NCBI GenBank assembly: GCA_017390225.1 | Contig: JAFPCL010000007.1 | Location: 1-47,844, forward strand | DNA: 47,844 bases | Origin: Clostridia bacterium | GTDB taxonomy: Bacteria > Bacillota > Clostridia > CAKSNL01 > HGM11501 | Direction of reading: 5' to 3' | In this document: in pieces, positions 33,829 to 42,360 of the stretch | How the letters are laid out: the number at the start of each line of letters is the position of its first letter | How positions within the stretch are numbered: the first letter of the stretch is position 1 | Made by a program: the position numbers and the translations under genes | Notes under the pieces: generated by a model | The model's input: only the letters and a program-made list of their open reading frames with translations | Databases searched by the model: none | Told to the model about the DNA's origin: nothing

Positions 33829-34397
33829 AAATCATCGCGGCAACCAACAATAAAGGAAAACTGAAAGAAATGCGTGCCATTTTCGGCGATTTGGCGACAG
33901 TGGTTTCGCTTTCGGATATGGGCGTGAATATCGATGTGGTAGAAGACGGCGATACGTTTCTTCATAATGCACGAAAAAAAGCCCGTGAGATTCAGGCGGT
34001 TACCGGTGGCATTGTCTTTGCTGACGACAGCGGACTCACGGTAGATGCCTTAAATGGTGCGCCCGGGGTGTATTCGGCACGCTTTGCCGGAGAAAACGCC
34101 ACCGATGAAGAAAACGTGGAGAAGCTTCTTTTACAGCTTAAAGACAAAGAAGATCGCACGGGACATTTCGTCTGCACCATCGTGCTTTTGAAAGAAGACG
34201 GCACGGAGTATGTGGCGGAAGGGGCATGTAGTGGCGTGATTGCAGAGGAGCCGCATGGAGAAAACGGCTTCGGCTATGATCCTGTCTTTTATATTCCTGA
34301 ACTTGGAAAAACCATGGCAGAGCTTTCGCCGGAGGAAAAAAATCAAATCAGCCACCGCCGTAAGGCTTTGGATAAAATCAAAGAATTCTTAAAATAA
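33825..34397 (+). CDS. rdgB: XTP/dITP diphosphatase (RdgB/HAM1)
   Basis: It hydrolyses non-canonical purine nucleoside triphosphates (ITP, dITP, XTP) to monophosphates, keeping them out of nucleic acid. The start IIAATNNKGKLKEM is the phosphate-binding loop. GIVFADDSGLTVDALNGAPGVYSARFAG has the metal site, and NGFGYDPVFY with EKNQISHRRKALDKIKEF closes the chain. Its 190 residues are typical. It overlaps the TIM-barrel gene by four bases (ATGA). Confidence 0.95.
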   Translation: MKIIAATNNKGKLKEMRAIFGDLATVVSLSDMGVNIDVVEDGDTFLHNARKKAREIQAVTGGIVFADDSGLTVDALNGAPGVYSARFAGENATDEENVEKLLLQLKDKEDRTGHFVCTIVLLKEDGTEYVAEGACSGVIAEEPHGENGFGYDPVFYIPELGKTMAELSPEEKNQISHRRKALDKIKEFLK

Positions 34398-34399
34398 AA

Positions 34400-34432
34400 T
34401 ATGTCGGGGCAGCGATTCGCTGTCCCGACATA
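34400..34432. terminator. Stem-loop terminator between convergent genes
   Basis: A perfect arm TATGTCGGGGCAGCG pairs with CGCTGTCCCGACATA across a 3-base loop, with one G-T pair. It lies directly after rdgB and before the minus-strand small gene, so it could end both. The T tract is weak in either direction. Confidence 0.65.
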
Positions 34433-34465
34433 CAGGCTTTATATGACCGATATAAGGGTTTACTT

Positions 34466-34612
34466 TTAGCAACCGCAGTTGTTGCAACCGCAATTGTTGC
34501 TATAACCGCAGTTGTTGTTTGTCAACAGAAGAACGATGATGATGGCGAGAATAACCCAGATGAAGCAGTTGCAGTCAAACAGGCTATTGTTGTTATTGCA
34601 GCAATCAGACAT
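34466..34612 (-). CDS. Small Cys/Asn-rich single-pass membrane peptide (48 aa)
   Basis: A 48-codon frame with ATG 34612 and TAA at 34466-34468. The N-terminus is MSDCCNNNNSLFDCNC, the middle FIWVILAIIIVLLLT is a transmembrane helix, and the end NNNCGYSNNCGCNNCGC is rich in Cys, Gly and Asn. There are nine Cys in all. An AGGAGG site stands 11 bases before the ATG, which makes a real gene likely. Small proteins of this shape (YjcZ-like and related) are common in spore-formers, and the upstream sequence contains a sigma-K/E-like box. I see no homolog with certainty. It could be a spore-coat or inner-membrane peptide. Confidence 0.75.
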   Translation of the reverse strand: MSDCCNNNNSLFDCNCFIWVILAIIIVLLLTNNNCGYSNNCGCNNCGC

Positions 34613-34640
34613 AGCTTTTAGAACCTCCTTTTTATTGATG

Positions 34641-34697
34641 CTGTAGGCGGTGTTTGCCGCTTACAGTGATATACTATGACAGAAGGTTCTTTTGTGT
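34641..34697 (-). promoter_or_regulatory. Possible mother-cell (sigma-E/K) promoter and leader hairpin of the small gene
   Basis: On the minus strand CATAGTATA (34670-34678) matches the sigma-K -10 pattern CATANNNTA, with an AC (34696-34697) 17 bases upstream as the sigma-K -35. Downstream in the leader, CTGTAAGCGG pairs with CCGCCTACAG (34641-34666, one wobble pair), a 5' hairpin before the AGGAGG. The promoter boxes are short and could match by chance. Confidence 0.4.
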
Positions 34698-34729
34698 GAC
34701 TGTGCTTTAAAAAAGAAAGGACAGTAGGT

Positions 34730-35860
34730 ATGAAGCTGTTGATTTTGTCCGTCACGGCAGGGCATGGGCACAATAAAACCTCTCAGGCACTTTTATCTGC
34801 ATGGGAAGCGCTGGGGCATGAAGGCGTGATTTTAGACACCTATGAATTTTTAGAGCCCATCGTAGGAAAAAGTGTGGATAAGGGCTATTTGATGAGCACA
34901 AAATATACACCGAAGCTGTATGGTGCCGTCTACTCTTTTTTAGATAAGCAGGATTTGGATACACTCGAGAATGTTCCGTCGTTTTCATCCAAGGAAATGC
35001 GGGAAAAAATCGAAGAGTATATTGCTTCCTATGCACCCGACGCCATTGTGTGTCCCCATGTGTTCACGGCAGAAATCATGTCAAAAATTAAAGATTCCAT
35101 CGGAAACATTCCCGTGTGGGGGATTATTACGGATTATACCATCCATCCTTTTTGGCAAACCTGCCAGCTGGACGGGTACGTGATTCCGAATGAGCTTTTA
35201 AAAGCAGAGTGCCAAAGAAAAGGGATGCCCATGCGGAAAATTTATCCCACAGGGATTCCCGTGTCTCCGACTTTTAAAAAGAAAATAGCGGCATCGGAAG
35301 CCAAAGCACAGCTATCCCTTGATCCCGAAAAAAGAACGGTCATGCTGATGACCGGAAGTATGGGGTTTGGAAATATCGGAAAAATTGTAGAAAGGCTCGA
35401 TCAGCTTTCGTCGGATTTTCAAATGCTGATTATTACGGGAAACAACAAACGTGCCTACCGCTCTTTATCCAAGAAAGAGTGGAAGCATTCTATGCATATC
35501 TACGGCTTTGTGGACAACGTGAATGTTATGATGGACGCATCGGATGTTTTGGTTACAAAGCCCGGCGGGCTGTCCGTGTCGGAAAGCTTGGTCAAGGGGC
35601 TTCCCATGATTTTGATTAACCCTATTCCGGGGCAGGAAAAACGCAATATGGAGTTTTTGGTTAACTGCGGCGTGGGCATGGCAACCTCCAAAACCTGTGC
35701 CGTGGAGGACTGCGTATATATGTATATGGAAAACGAGTGGCTGCGTGATCGGATGAAGGCATCGGTGGGATATATCCGAAAGCCCGATGCGGCAGAGAAT
35801 CTCGCAGAAATATTGATCGACAGAATAAGGAGGAAAAATATTGGAGAAGATAACGATTAA
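34730..35860 (+). CDS. MGDG synthase/UgtP-like glycosyltransferase
   Basis: A 376-residue GT-B (GT28) enzyme. The N-terminus LLILSVTAGHGHNKTSQALLSAWEALGH is the diagnostic loop for monogalactosyl-diacylglycerol synthase and UgtP-type diacylglycerol glucosyltransferases. The C-domain has VMLMTGSMGFGNIGKI, VDNVNVMMDASDVLVTKPGGLSVSESL and NPIPGQEKRNMEFL, which bind the UDP sugar. It probably makes glycolipids of the membrane or lipoteichoic acid anchors. The stop is overlapped by the YfmF gene by 20 bases. Family specificity (galactose or glucose) cannot be decided. Confidence 0.88.
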   Translation: MKLLILSVTAGHGHNKTSQALLSAWEALGHEGVILDTYEFLEPIVGKSVDKGYLMSTKYTPKLYGAVYSFLDKQDLDTLENVPSFSSKEMREKIEEYIASYAPDAIVCPHVFTAEIMSKIKDSIGNIPVWGIITDYTIHPFWQTCQLDGYVIPNELLKAECQRKGMPMRKIYPTGIPVSPTFKKKIAASEAKAQLSLDPEKRTVMLMTGSMGFGNIGKIVERLDQLSSDFQMLIITGNNKRAYRSLSKKEWKHSMHIYGFVDNVNVMMDASDVLVTKPGGLSVSESLVKGLPMILINPIPGQEKRNMEFLVNCGVGMATSKTCAVEDCVYMYMENEWLRDRMKASVGYIRKPDAAENLAEILIDRIRRKNIGEDND

Positions 35861-37112
35861 AAAGGGTATTCAATTATATTTGTTGCCCGATCAAAAATAT
35901 AAGACCTTTTTACTGCGTGCATATTTGTTTCAACCGCTGAAAAAGGAAACCGTAACGAAAAATGCACTTTTGGGCACGATGCTCCGCCAAGGAACGGAAA
36001 AATTTCCGGATCGCTTGTCTATTGTTCGTCAAACGGAGCGGCTGTATGATACCCAGATTGATGCCGATGCACAAAAAATCGGAGAACTGCAAGCCATCCG
36101 TGTGGATTTGGGCGGTGTGAATCCTGCCTTTTTGCCGCAGAGCGAAACCTATTGGCAGGAGGCACTGGAGCTGTTCGGACAGATGCTTTTATGCCCTTAT
36201 GCTCCGGGCGGCACATTCCCCGAGGATGTGCTGGCGGTGGAAAAAGAAAATTTAAAAGATCGGATTGAAGCTGTTATCAATGAAAAACGCGGATATGCCA
36301 TGCAGCAGCTTTTAAAAACCATGTGCGAAGATGAGCCCATGGGAATTCCCGACGACGGGTATAAAGAAGAGGTTGACGGCATTTCCGGCAGTGCGCTTTT
36401 TGCACAATATCAAGAGGTTTTAAATAACAGCCCCATCTGTATTTTTGCCGCCGGCAGCTTCGATGCGGAAGCGGTGACAACGTATCTCAGAGATATTCTC
36501 AAGGATTTGCCGGAGAGAGAAGAAGAGCTTCAAAAGCCCGTGGTGATTCGTCGGGCAGAAACTCAGAAATATAAAGAAGAACGCCTGGATGTGGTGCAAG
36601 GCAAGCTTTGCATGGGCTTCCGCACCGATGCCGTGGGCAATGAACCGGGCTATTATCCACTTCTTGTGATGAATAGTGTTTTCGGCTCCGGCGCACACTC
36701 TAAGCTTTTCAATGAAGTGCGTGAGAAAATGTCGCTGTGCTACTATGCTTCTTCGGGACTTTCCCGCAATAAGGGGATTTTGATGGTTTCCGCAGGCATT
36801 GAATTTAAGAATTTTGAAGTTGCCAAAGAAGGCATTTTAAAAGAGCTCGAAAAAGTGAAGGCAGGACAAATCACGGACAGTGAAGAAACCGCCGCCAAGC
36901 TTGCGCTTTGCAATGCCATTCGTGCCGCAGAGGACAGCAAGGTGCAGCAAATCGGAAGAGCCCTCAGCGGTATTCTGTCCGGAGACACGCGCACGGCGGA
37001 AGAAGAAATGGCGGCTGTGATGGCTGTTACCAAAGAGGATATGATGGCGGCGGCGAAAAAGCTGACGCTGGATACCGTTTATTTCCTGCGTGGAGAGGAG
37101 GAAGCCGAATGA
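35841..37112 (+). CDS. yfmF: M16-family peptidase-like protein YfmF
   Basis: A 423-residue M16-type protein lacking the HxxEH zinc motif, so it is the inactive partner of the following YfmH. Typical segments are LPDQKYKTFLLRAYLFQPLKKETVTKNALLG, RQTERLYDTQIDADAQKIGE, and KEGILKELEKVKAGQITD. In Bacillus the YfmF/YfmH pair is named for its link to EF-P 5-aminopentanol modification. The start codon is TTG 35841 with an AGGAGG site seven bases upstream. The start lies inside the glycosyltransferase gene, and the stop overlaps yfmH by four bases. Confidence 0.9.
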   Translation: MEKITIKKGIQLYLLPDQKYKTFLLRAYLFQPLKKETVTKNALLGTMLRQGTEKFPDRLSIVRQTERLYDTQIDADAQKIGELQAIRVDLGGVNPAFLPQSETYWQEALELFGQMLLCPYAPGGTFPEDVLAVEKENLKDRIEAVINEKRGYAMQQLLKTMCEDEPMGIPDDGYKEEVDGISGSALFAQYQEVLNNSPICIFAAGSFDAEAVTTYLRDILKDLPEREEELQKPVVIRRAETQKYKEERLDVVQGKLCMGFRTDAVGNEPGYYPLLVMNSVFGSGAHSKLFNEVREKMSLCYYASSGLSRNKGILMVSAGIEFKNFEVAKEGILKELEKVKAGQITDSEETAAKLALCNAIRAAEDSKVQQIGRALSGILSGDTRTAEEEMAAVMAVTKEDMMAAAKKLTLDTVYFLRGEEEAE

Positions 37113-38392
37113 TTTTCAATGAAATCAAATACGACAGCATGAAGGAGCATATTTTCTGCGGAACGCATGAAAGCGGTCTGCGTGTCTTTGTGCTTCCCAA
37201 AACAGGCTTTACAAAGAATTATGCTATTTATGCCACGGCATTCGGCTCCATCAACAACACCTTTGTACCGCTGGGGGAAGACGAGGTCGTCACGGTTCCC
37301 GACGGAATTGCACACTTTCTGGAACACAAGATGTTTGAAGAAGAAACAGGCACCAATATTTTTGATGAATTTGCACGTCTGGGCGCCAATGCCAATGCCT
37401 TCACGTCTTCTTCCATGACGGCATACCTGTTTTCCGCCACGGACTTTTTCTATGAAAATCTGGAAGTGCTTTTAGGCTATGTCAACCGTCCGTATTTCAC
37501 GCCGGAAAACATAGAAAAAGAACAGGGCATCATCGGACAGGAGATTCGAATGTATGACGATTCTCCCGATTGGCAGGTCTATATCGGCGTACTGCGCGGT
37601 TTGTATCAAAAGCACACGGCACGTCTTGATATTGCAGGCACGGTGGAAAGCATTGCACAAATCGATCAACAAGCCATGTATCGTTGCTATAACACCTACT
37701 ATCATCCCTCCAATATGTGCCTTTTTGTTGCCGGCAACGTAGAGCCCGACAAAGTGGGTGCACTGGTGGAAAAGCAATTGGCAGGCAGAACTATTGCACC
37801 GCCCGTCAAGGAATTTTTCCCGGAAGAGCCCGAAGCGGTCTGCGCACCTGTTGTGGAAAAGAAAATGAATGTGGCAATGCCGCAGTTCGTGCTGGCATTC
37901 AAAGATAATGAAGTCAGCGATAAAGACCGCCTGAAGCACGGGGCAGAAGCCGAACTTTTGTGCGACCTGATTGCAGGCGAATCCACGGATTTTTATCAAT
38001 CGCTGTATAAAGAAGGGCTGATTAACGAAGGCTTTTCCGGTGCATACGAAGGCGACAAGAGCTTTGGATTTGCAACCTTCTACGGGGAATCCAAAAACCC
38101 CATGGAAGTGAAAAATCGCATTATGGAGCGCATTGCACAAATGAAAGCCGAGGGCGTCAACAAAGAAGACTTGGAGCGCATGAAACGGCAAAATATCGGT
38201 CGCTTTATTCGCGGACTGGATCGTGTAGAAGATATTGCCAACGTATATGTCTCCCATGCACTGATGGGAGAAGATTATATGCAATATCCCGAAGCTTTGG
38301 CATCGGTGACACCAAAGGATTTGGATTCCTTGATTGCACGACTCTTTAAGGAAGAGAGCGCAACGATTAGTATTGTGTGGCCGATCGACTGA
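37109..38392 (+). CDS. yfmH: M16-family zinc peptidase YfmH
   Basis: A 427-residue active-type M16 peptidase. The zinc motif is HFLEHKMFEE in the stretch PDGIAHFLEH (HxxEH), with the downstream Glu helix in NIEKEQGIIGQEIRMYDDSP. The second half has the inactive M16 domain (SLYKEGLINEGFSGAYEGD). I chose ATG 37109, which overlaps yfmF by four bases (ATGA) and has GGAGAGGAGG just upstream. An extended frame upstream is only the shadow of yfmF. The HxxEH copy is intact, so together the pair should form one active protease. Confidence 0.92.
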   Translation: MIFNEIKYDSMKEHIFCGTHESGLRVFVLPKTGFTKNYAIYATAFGSINNTFVPLGEDEVVTVPDGIAHFLEHKMFEEETGTNIFDEFARLGANANAFTSSSMTAYLFSATDFFYENLEVLLGYVNRPYFTPENIEKEQGIIGQEIRMYDDSPDWQVYIGVLRGLYQKHTARLDIAGTVESIAQIDQQAMYRCYNTYYHPSNMCLFVAGNVEPDKVGALVEKQLAGRTIAPPVKEFFPEEPEAVCAPVVEKKMNVAMPQFVLAFKDNEVSDKDRLKHGAEAELLCDLIAGESTDFYQSLYKEGLINEGFSGAYEGDKSFGFATFYGESKNPMEVKNRIMERIAQMKAEGVNKEDLERMKRQNIGRFIRGLDRVEDIANVYVSHALMGEDYMQYPEALASVTPKDLDSLIARLFKEESATISIVWPID

Positions 38393-38457
38393 GCATGCAT
38401 CCGAATGGCTCACGAAAAATATAAAAATCGGATGTGGGCAGAAAGGCAGGAAAATCT

Positions 38458-39258
38458 ATGACAACCGTTTCTTTTCCCGGGCTGGGATGGGAACTTGAAA
38501 TGAACCGTGTGGCATTTACCGTTCCGGGGCTCGGAATTCAGGTACATTGGTATGGGCTGATTATCACCTTCGGTATGGTGCTTGCTTATTTATATCTGTC
38601 AAGGCGAGAAAAAAAGCAGGGCAGAAATCCCGATGATATTATTGATGTGGCACTGTATGCCTTGCCTTGTGCCATTATCGGCGCTCGTGCATACTATGTA
38701 TTTTTTCGCTGGGAAAGCTATCGGGGTGAACCGTTGGATGCCTTCAAAATATGGGAAGGCGGTCTTGCCATCTATGGCGGAATCATCGGTGCACTGCTGG
38801 CGGCACTGATATACTGCCTGATTAAAAAACATCCATTTCTTCGCTATGCAGATATGGCGGCGTTTGGGCTTTTGATTGGGCAAAGCATCGGAAGATGGGG
38901 CAATTTTGTCAACGGAGAAGCCTACGGCGGGCCGTGCACCATGCCATGGCGCATGGTGGTGAGCGGTGAAGCCTATCCCGTGCATCCCACATTCCTGTAT
39001 GAGTCTCTTTGGAATTTGTGTCTGTTTTTGATTCTGCATTTTGTGGAAAAGAAAAAAAGAAGAAAGCAAGGCTTCTTTTTCTGCTTGTACCTGATGGGTT
39101 ATGGCTTGGGACGTGTGTGGATTGAAGCACTGCGTTCCGATAGCTTGTATTTGGCAGGAAGCGCCGTGAAGGTTTCACAGCTTGTTGCCCTTTTATCAAT
39201 CGTGATAGGAGCCGTCGGTTTATGGCTTCTTTCGAAAAAAACAAAAAAATTATCCTGA
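38458..39258 (+). CDS. lgt: Prolipoprotein diacylglyceryl transferase
   Basis: A 266-residue membrane enzyme that moves diacylglycerol from phosphatidylglycerol onto the lipobox Cys of prelipoproteins. About seven hydrophobic segments are visible. The signature GQSIGRWGNFVNGEAYGGP is the Lgt motif, and the N-terminal IQVHWYGLIITFGMVLAY, YYVFFRWESY and the HPTFLYESLWN regions agree. ATG 38458 has a GGCAGG site; the GTG at 38434 lies further from any site. It would serve the propeller-like lipoprotein of this window and others elsewhere. Confidence 0.94.
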   Translation: MTTVSFPGLGWELEMNRVAFTVPGLGIQVHWYGLIITFGMVLAYLYLSRREKKQGRNPDDIIDVALYALPCAIIGARAYYVFFRWESYRGEPLDAFKIWEGGLAIYGGIIGALLAALIYCLIKKHPFLRYADMAAFGLLIGQSIGRWGNFVNGEAYGGPCTMPWRMVVSGEAYPVHPTFLYESLWNLCLFLILHFVEKKKRRKQGFFFCLYLMGYGLGRVWIEALRSDSLYLAGSAVKVSQLVALLSIVIGAVGLWLLSKKTKKLS

Positions 39259-39271
39259 GGAGGAAAAACAC

Positions 39272-39874
39272 ATGGATGCAAAAGCATTATTTAACATTGG
39301 CTACGGATTATACGTATTATCGGCAAACCAAGACGGAAAAGACAATGGGTGTATCGTCAATGCGGTTTTGCAGGTGACGGATACGCCGAAGCAAATCCTT
39401 GTTGCCGCCAATAAGAACGGACTTACCCATGATATGGTTGAGGCAACGGGAAAGTTCACCCTTTCCGTGCTGACGGAGGAAACACCTTTTGAGGTTTTCC
39501 AAAGATTTGGTATGCAAAGCGGCAGAAGTGCGGATAAATTTGCCGGTGTGGAAACCGTGCGCGGCGAAAACGGCATTTATTTTCTGAAAAACACCACCAA
39601 TGCCTTTATTTCCGCCGAGGTGAAAAACACAATTGATGCCGGCACACACACCATGTGGGTCGCCGAGGTTACATCGGCAGAGGTGTTAAGTGACAAAAAC
39701 ACCGTAACATATACCTATTATCAGAAAAATATCAAAGCGGCACCTGAAAAAAGCGAAAATAAAAAGTGGGTTTGTTCGCTTTGCGGCTATGTATACGAAG
39801 GAGAGGGTGCGCCGCCGGCAGATTATATTTGCCCCCTTTGCAAGCACGATGTGTCCTATTTTGAAGAACAATGA
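39272..39874 (+). CDS. Flavin reductase-like protein fused to rubredoxin (Hrb-like)
   Basis: A 200-residue two-domain electron carrier. Residues ~1-150 are an FMN-binding flavin reductase-like domain (NIGYGLYVLSANQDGKDNGCIVNAVLQVT, with the GRSADKFAGVET region). Residues ~163-198 are a rubredoxin: CSLCGYVYEGEGAPPADYICPLC carries the four iron ligands in two CxxC pairs. The arrangement resembles high-molecular-weight rubredoxin of Moorella and relatives, which feeds electrons to flavodiiron proteins that reduce O2 or NO. No flavodiiron gene is adjacent. An AGGAGG site precedes the ATG. The stop overlaps the phosphoesterase by 4 bases. Confidence 0.9.
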   Translation: MDAKALFNIGYGLYVLSANQDGKDNGCIVNAVLQVTDTPKQILVAANKNGLTHDMVEATGKFTLSVLTEETPFEVFQRFGMQSGRSADKFAGVETVRGENGIYFLKNTTNAFISAEVKNTIDAGTHTMWVAEVTSAEVLSDKNTVTYTYYQKNIKAAPEKSENKKWVCSLCGYVYEGEGAPPADYICPLCKHDVSYFEEQ

Positions 39875-40734
39875 GTGCATACGTCATTGAAACGGTTTTA
39901 GAATCCAAAACGGCAACCCGTGCATTTTCCTTCGGACATATCACCGATTCGCATCTGGTTTTTTCGGATGCTACCGATGATGAGCGAAAAACAAAGAATG
40001 TGGAAAGCAGAAGAGGCTGTTTTGAGAACCCCTCGGGGCTTTCTATTCAAACATGCTTTGAAGAGCAGACGACATTCGTAAAAAATGAATGTGATTTTGC
40101 TTTGTTTACCGGTGATATTCTGGATTTTCCCGCAAAGACAAGCCTTGCTTTTTTTCGGGATACCATGAAGGACATTCCTTTTTTGTATGCTTGGGGCAAT
40201 CACGATTGGAATTATGCTTGGGAGCATGAGGACAGAGCGCTTCTGCCGTCGCGGACGGCTTTGTATGCTTCCTACGGGGTTGAAAATCCCGAAATGCGTG
40301 CCGATGAGTTTGGCGGCGTGATTTTTGTGGGACTTAATAACACGGATTATCAGTTTACGGAAGAAGAATGTGCCTTCGCAGAAGAACAGCTGAAAAAGGG
40401 AAAAGATGTTATATTTTATTTTCATATTCCTCTATATGCAAAAACGTTGTGTCCCGATGTTGTAAGCTATTGGGGAAAACCCATTGTGGTAGGTTGTGAT
40501 GAGAAAGGGCTTTCGCCCGTGAAACCAATCACGGATGCGACGGTACATATGCTGAATGTTTTGGAAAAATACAGGGAAAACGTGTTGGCGGTTATTGCAG
40601 GTCATATTCATTTTTCTCATGAAGACGAAACCCCCTTCGGATGCAAACAATATGTGACGGAGGCGGGATGCTACGGTACACTGCGTCGGTTTTCGGTTGT
40701 ACCGAAGAAAGGTTGTGAATCAAATGTTGGTTAA
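39871..40734 (+). CDS. Calcineurin-like metallophosphoesterase
   Basis: A 287-residue dimetal phosphoesterase. The ligand motifs are FSFGHITDSHLVF (Asp-x-His), LFTGDILDFP (GD), AWGNHDWNYAW (GNHD) and VIAGHIHFSHEDE (GHxH). There is no signal peptide. The substrate could be cyclic nucleotides, phosphodiesters or phosphoproteins. It overlaps the rubredoxin fusion by four bases and its end overlaps a small membrane-peptide gene by 11 bases. Confidence 0.88.
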   Translation: MSAYVIETVLESKTATRAFSFGHITDSHLVFSDATDDERKTKNVESRRGCFENPSGLSIQTCFEEQTTFVKNECDFALFTGDILDFPAKTSLAFFRDTMKDIPFLYAWGNHDWNYAWEHEDRALLPSRTALYASYGVENPEMRADEFGGVIFVGLNNTDYQFTEEECAFAEEQLKKGKDVIFYFHIPLYAKTLCPDVVSYWGKPIVVGCDEKGLSPVKPITDATVHMLNVLEKYRENVLAVIAGHIHFSHEDETPFGCKQYVTEAGCYGTLRRFSVVPKKGCESNVG

Positions 40735-40900
40735 CGGATGGACTACCGTGCTTTTAATATTATGGGTCATTGCCGTGGTGGCAGCCGTAGCGGCGGCAAT
40801 TTTTGTATGGCAAAAGGAAGACCGTAAAAAAAGAGTGCTTTTCTGCATAGCGGCGGCTGTAATCTACGCTGTCCCCGGTCTTCTGTTTTTGATGATATGA
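40724..40900 (+). CDS. Small two-helix membrane peptide
   Basis: A 58-residue protein beginning MLVNGWTTVLLILWV. Two hydrophobic segments (TTVLLILWVIAVVAAVAAAIFVW and LFCIAAAVIYAVPGLLFLMI) flank a basic loop (QKEDRKKR). The ATG 40724 lies inside the phosphoesterase gene behind AAAGG, and it stops with overlap into the next gene. No family recognised; the coupled arrangement suggests a real gene. Confidence 0.6.
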   Translation: MLVNGWTTVLLILWVIAVVAAVAAAIFVWQKEDRKKRVLFCIAAAVIYAVPGLLFLMI

Positions 40901-42297
40901 TGAAAGAAACATATATCAATCCAATCCCCGTGCCGGAAGAGATTTTGCGAAAAGAATCTTTTGGAGATATGGTTGCCGACGGCGTTGTGGGCAAGCGGTG
41001 CCTGACGGCAAAACGGCTGTTCGGGCTCACGGCGCAGAGCTTTCTTTCTGATACCGCAGGGCTTTGCCCGAAAGAGGATGCACGCCTTGGCTTTTCGGCG
41101 CAAAGCCCAAGATATGCAAACGTATATGACCATGTGCGGGAAACGGAAGCTCGATTGTGGGGATTTTTGAAGGACGGTAAACGAGTAGAGAGCCTTCTGC
41201 TTTGGGACAAAGACGAAGCATTGGCATCGCTTTTAACCGAGCTGAACCGTGGGTTTATGAAAAAAAAGACGGTCACGGGAAGCGAAGCTGTTATCATCAG
41301 TGCCTGTATGTCGGTTTCCGAGAAGGACTATGATAAGCTGTGGAAGTTTTTAAAATATGGCGGCACAATCTTGTTTTTGGATTGCATCCCGAAGGACAAG
41401 CGGCTTTTGTCGGTGCTTTTTTCCAAAAAGCAAGAAGAAAAGGCATTGCTTTCGGACACCTATCTGAAAAAAGAAACCTTCGATGGCGGCAGTCTTTATG
41501 TTTTAAAAACGGAAAAACACACAAGACACGTGCTCAAAGCCGCACTGGACGATGCTTTGAGGGGCAATGTGTGGATTGAAGACACCGAGCCCGTTTCTTG
41601 CCGTGTCAGATATTTGCATAAAAAAGCAAACGGAAAAAACATATACCTGTTTTATAATGACGACGAGGAGCGGCTGGCTTCGCAATATGTCCGCTTGCCC
41701 TACAGCACGAGAATCGTTGCCGTGCATCCCCAAAGCGGCGGCACATGGCTTCCGGAACAGCAACGCTACGAATCGGAAACCTGGTTCAAGCTGTGGCTAC
41801 AGCCGGAAGAGTGCCTTTTATACATAGAAGAGGGCGAGGAATTTCCTCTTTTGTATGCAGAAGACTATCCGAAAAAAGCAAGCTGGGAAAATCTTTCGGG
41901 AGAAGCTCGCATCAGCGGCTACGGGGCGATGCCTCGGTTCTTCTTTTCGCAAGGAGAAAAAGCCGTGCTTGTAAACAGCCGCACATGGGAGAACTACCAA
42001 ATGGCGGTAACGGTATCCAAAGGGAGCGGAAAGCTTTGTTTTGGCTTCGGAGAAGGGGTCCTTACAATCTCTGAAAAAGAGCTTTGCTATACCTTGGGAG
42101 AAGAAAAGATTTGTGTGTCGTTCTCTTTTGAAACACCGGCAAAACGGCTGTATATCTCCATAGAACAAAAAGATTTTTCCGTCAGCGCAGACGGAGAAAT
42201 GTGGATTAAGGGAAAAGCTCCCGAGGGAAGAGAATTTTCTGTTTTCAGTCAAGGGAATTTCTCGGTCAATTCGCTGTATGCGATAAAAATCAAATAA
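40897..42297 (+). CDS. Protein resembling the non-catalytic C-terminal part of a glycosidase
   Basis: A 466-residue protein without signal peptide. Residues ~120-175 (EAVIISACMSVSEKDYDKLWKFLKYGGTILFLD) resemble the amidotransferase-like domain that follows the catalytic part in some large glycoside hydrolases. From ~245 there is a beta-sandwich-like tail with KNIYLFYNDDEERLASQYVRLP and WFKLWLQPEECLLYIEEG, as in GH106/rhamnosidase-like proteins. A catalytic N-terminal barrel is missing, so this may be a remnant or an unrelated standalone protein. The ATG 40897 overlaps the small peptide's stop (ATGA). No ribosome binding site is seen, consistent with translational coupling. Low certainty on function. 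Confidence 0.6.
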   Translation: MMKETYINPIPVPEEILRKESFGDMVADGVVGKRCLTAKRLFGLTAQSFLSDTAGLCPKEDARLGFSAQSPRYANVYDHVRETEARLWGFLKDGKRVESLLLWDKDEALASLLTELNRGFMKKKTVTGSEAVIISACMSVSEKDYDKLWKFLKYGGTILFLDCIPKDKRLLSVLFSKKQEEKALLSDTYLKKETFDGGSLYVLKTEKHTRHVLKAALDDALRGNVWIEDTEPVSCRVRYLHKKANGKNIYLFYNDDEERLASQYVRLPYSTRIVAVHPQSGGTWLPEQQRYESETWFKLWLQPEECLLYIEEGEEFPLLYAEDYPKKASWENLSGEARISGYGAMPRFFFSQGEKAVLVNSRTWENYQMAVTVSKGSGKLCFGFGEGVLTISEKELCYTLGEEKICVSFSFETPAKRLYISIEQKDFSVSADGEMWIKGKAPEGREFSVFSQGNFSVNSLYAIKIK

Positions 42298-42322
42298 AAT
42301 CGGTCAAGCAACACATAAGCTG

Positions 42323-42354
42323 TCGGCTCATATAATAAACAAGAAAGGAGCCGA
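42323..42354 (+). promoter_or_regulatory. sigK upstream element: sigma-E-like -10 and hairpin covering the RBS
   Basis: CATATAAT (42329-42336) resembles the sigma-E -10 consensus CATACAAT. TCGGCTC (42323-42329) can pair with GAGCCGA (42348-42354), hiding most of the AAGGAG ribosome binding site. The two readings exclude each other if transcription starts right after CATATAAT, because the left arm would then not be in the RNA. A good -35 at the right distance is not visible. Confidence 0.35.
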
Positions 42355-42360
42355 GGGCTT

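Noticed and set aside
34466..34612. The Cys-rich peptide as precursor of the radical SAM cassette
   Set aside because: It is about 23 kb away, has a transmembrane helix and a sporulation-like promoter; nothing links it to the cassette.
36908..37108. N-terminal extension of yfmH
   Set aside because: It is inside yfmF in another frame; the coupled ATG 37109 gives the family's normal start.
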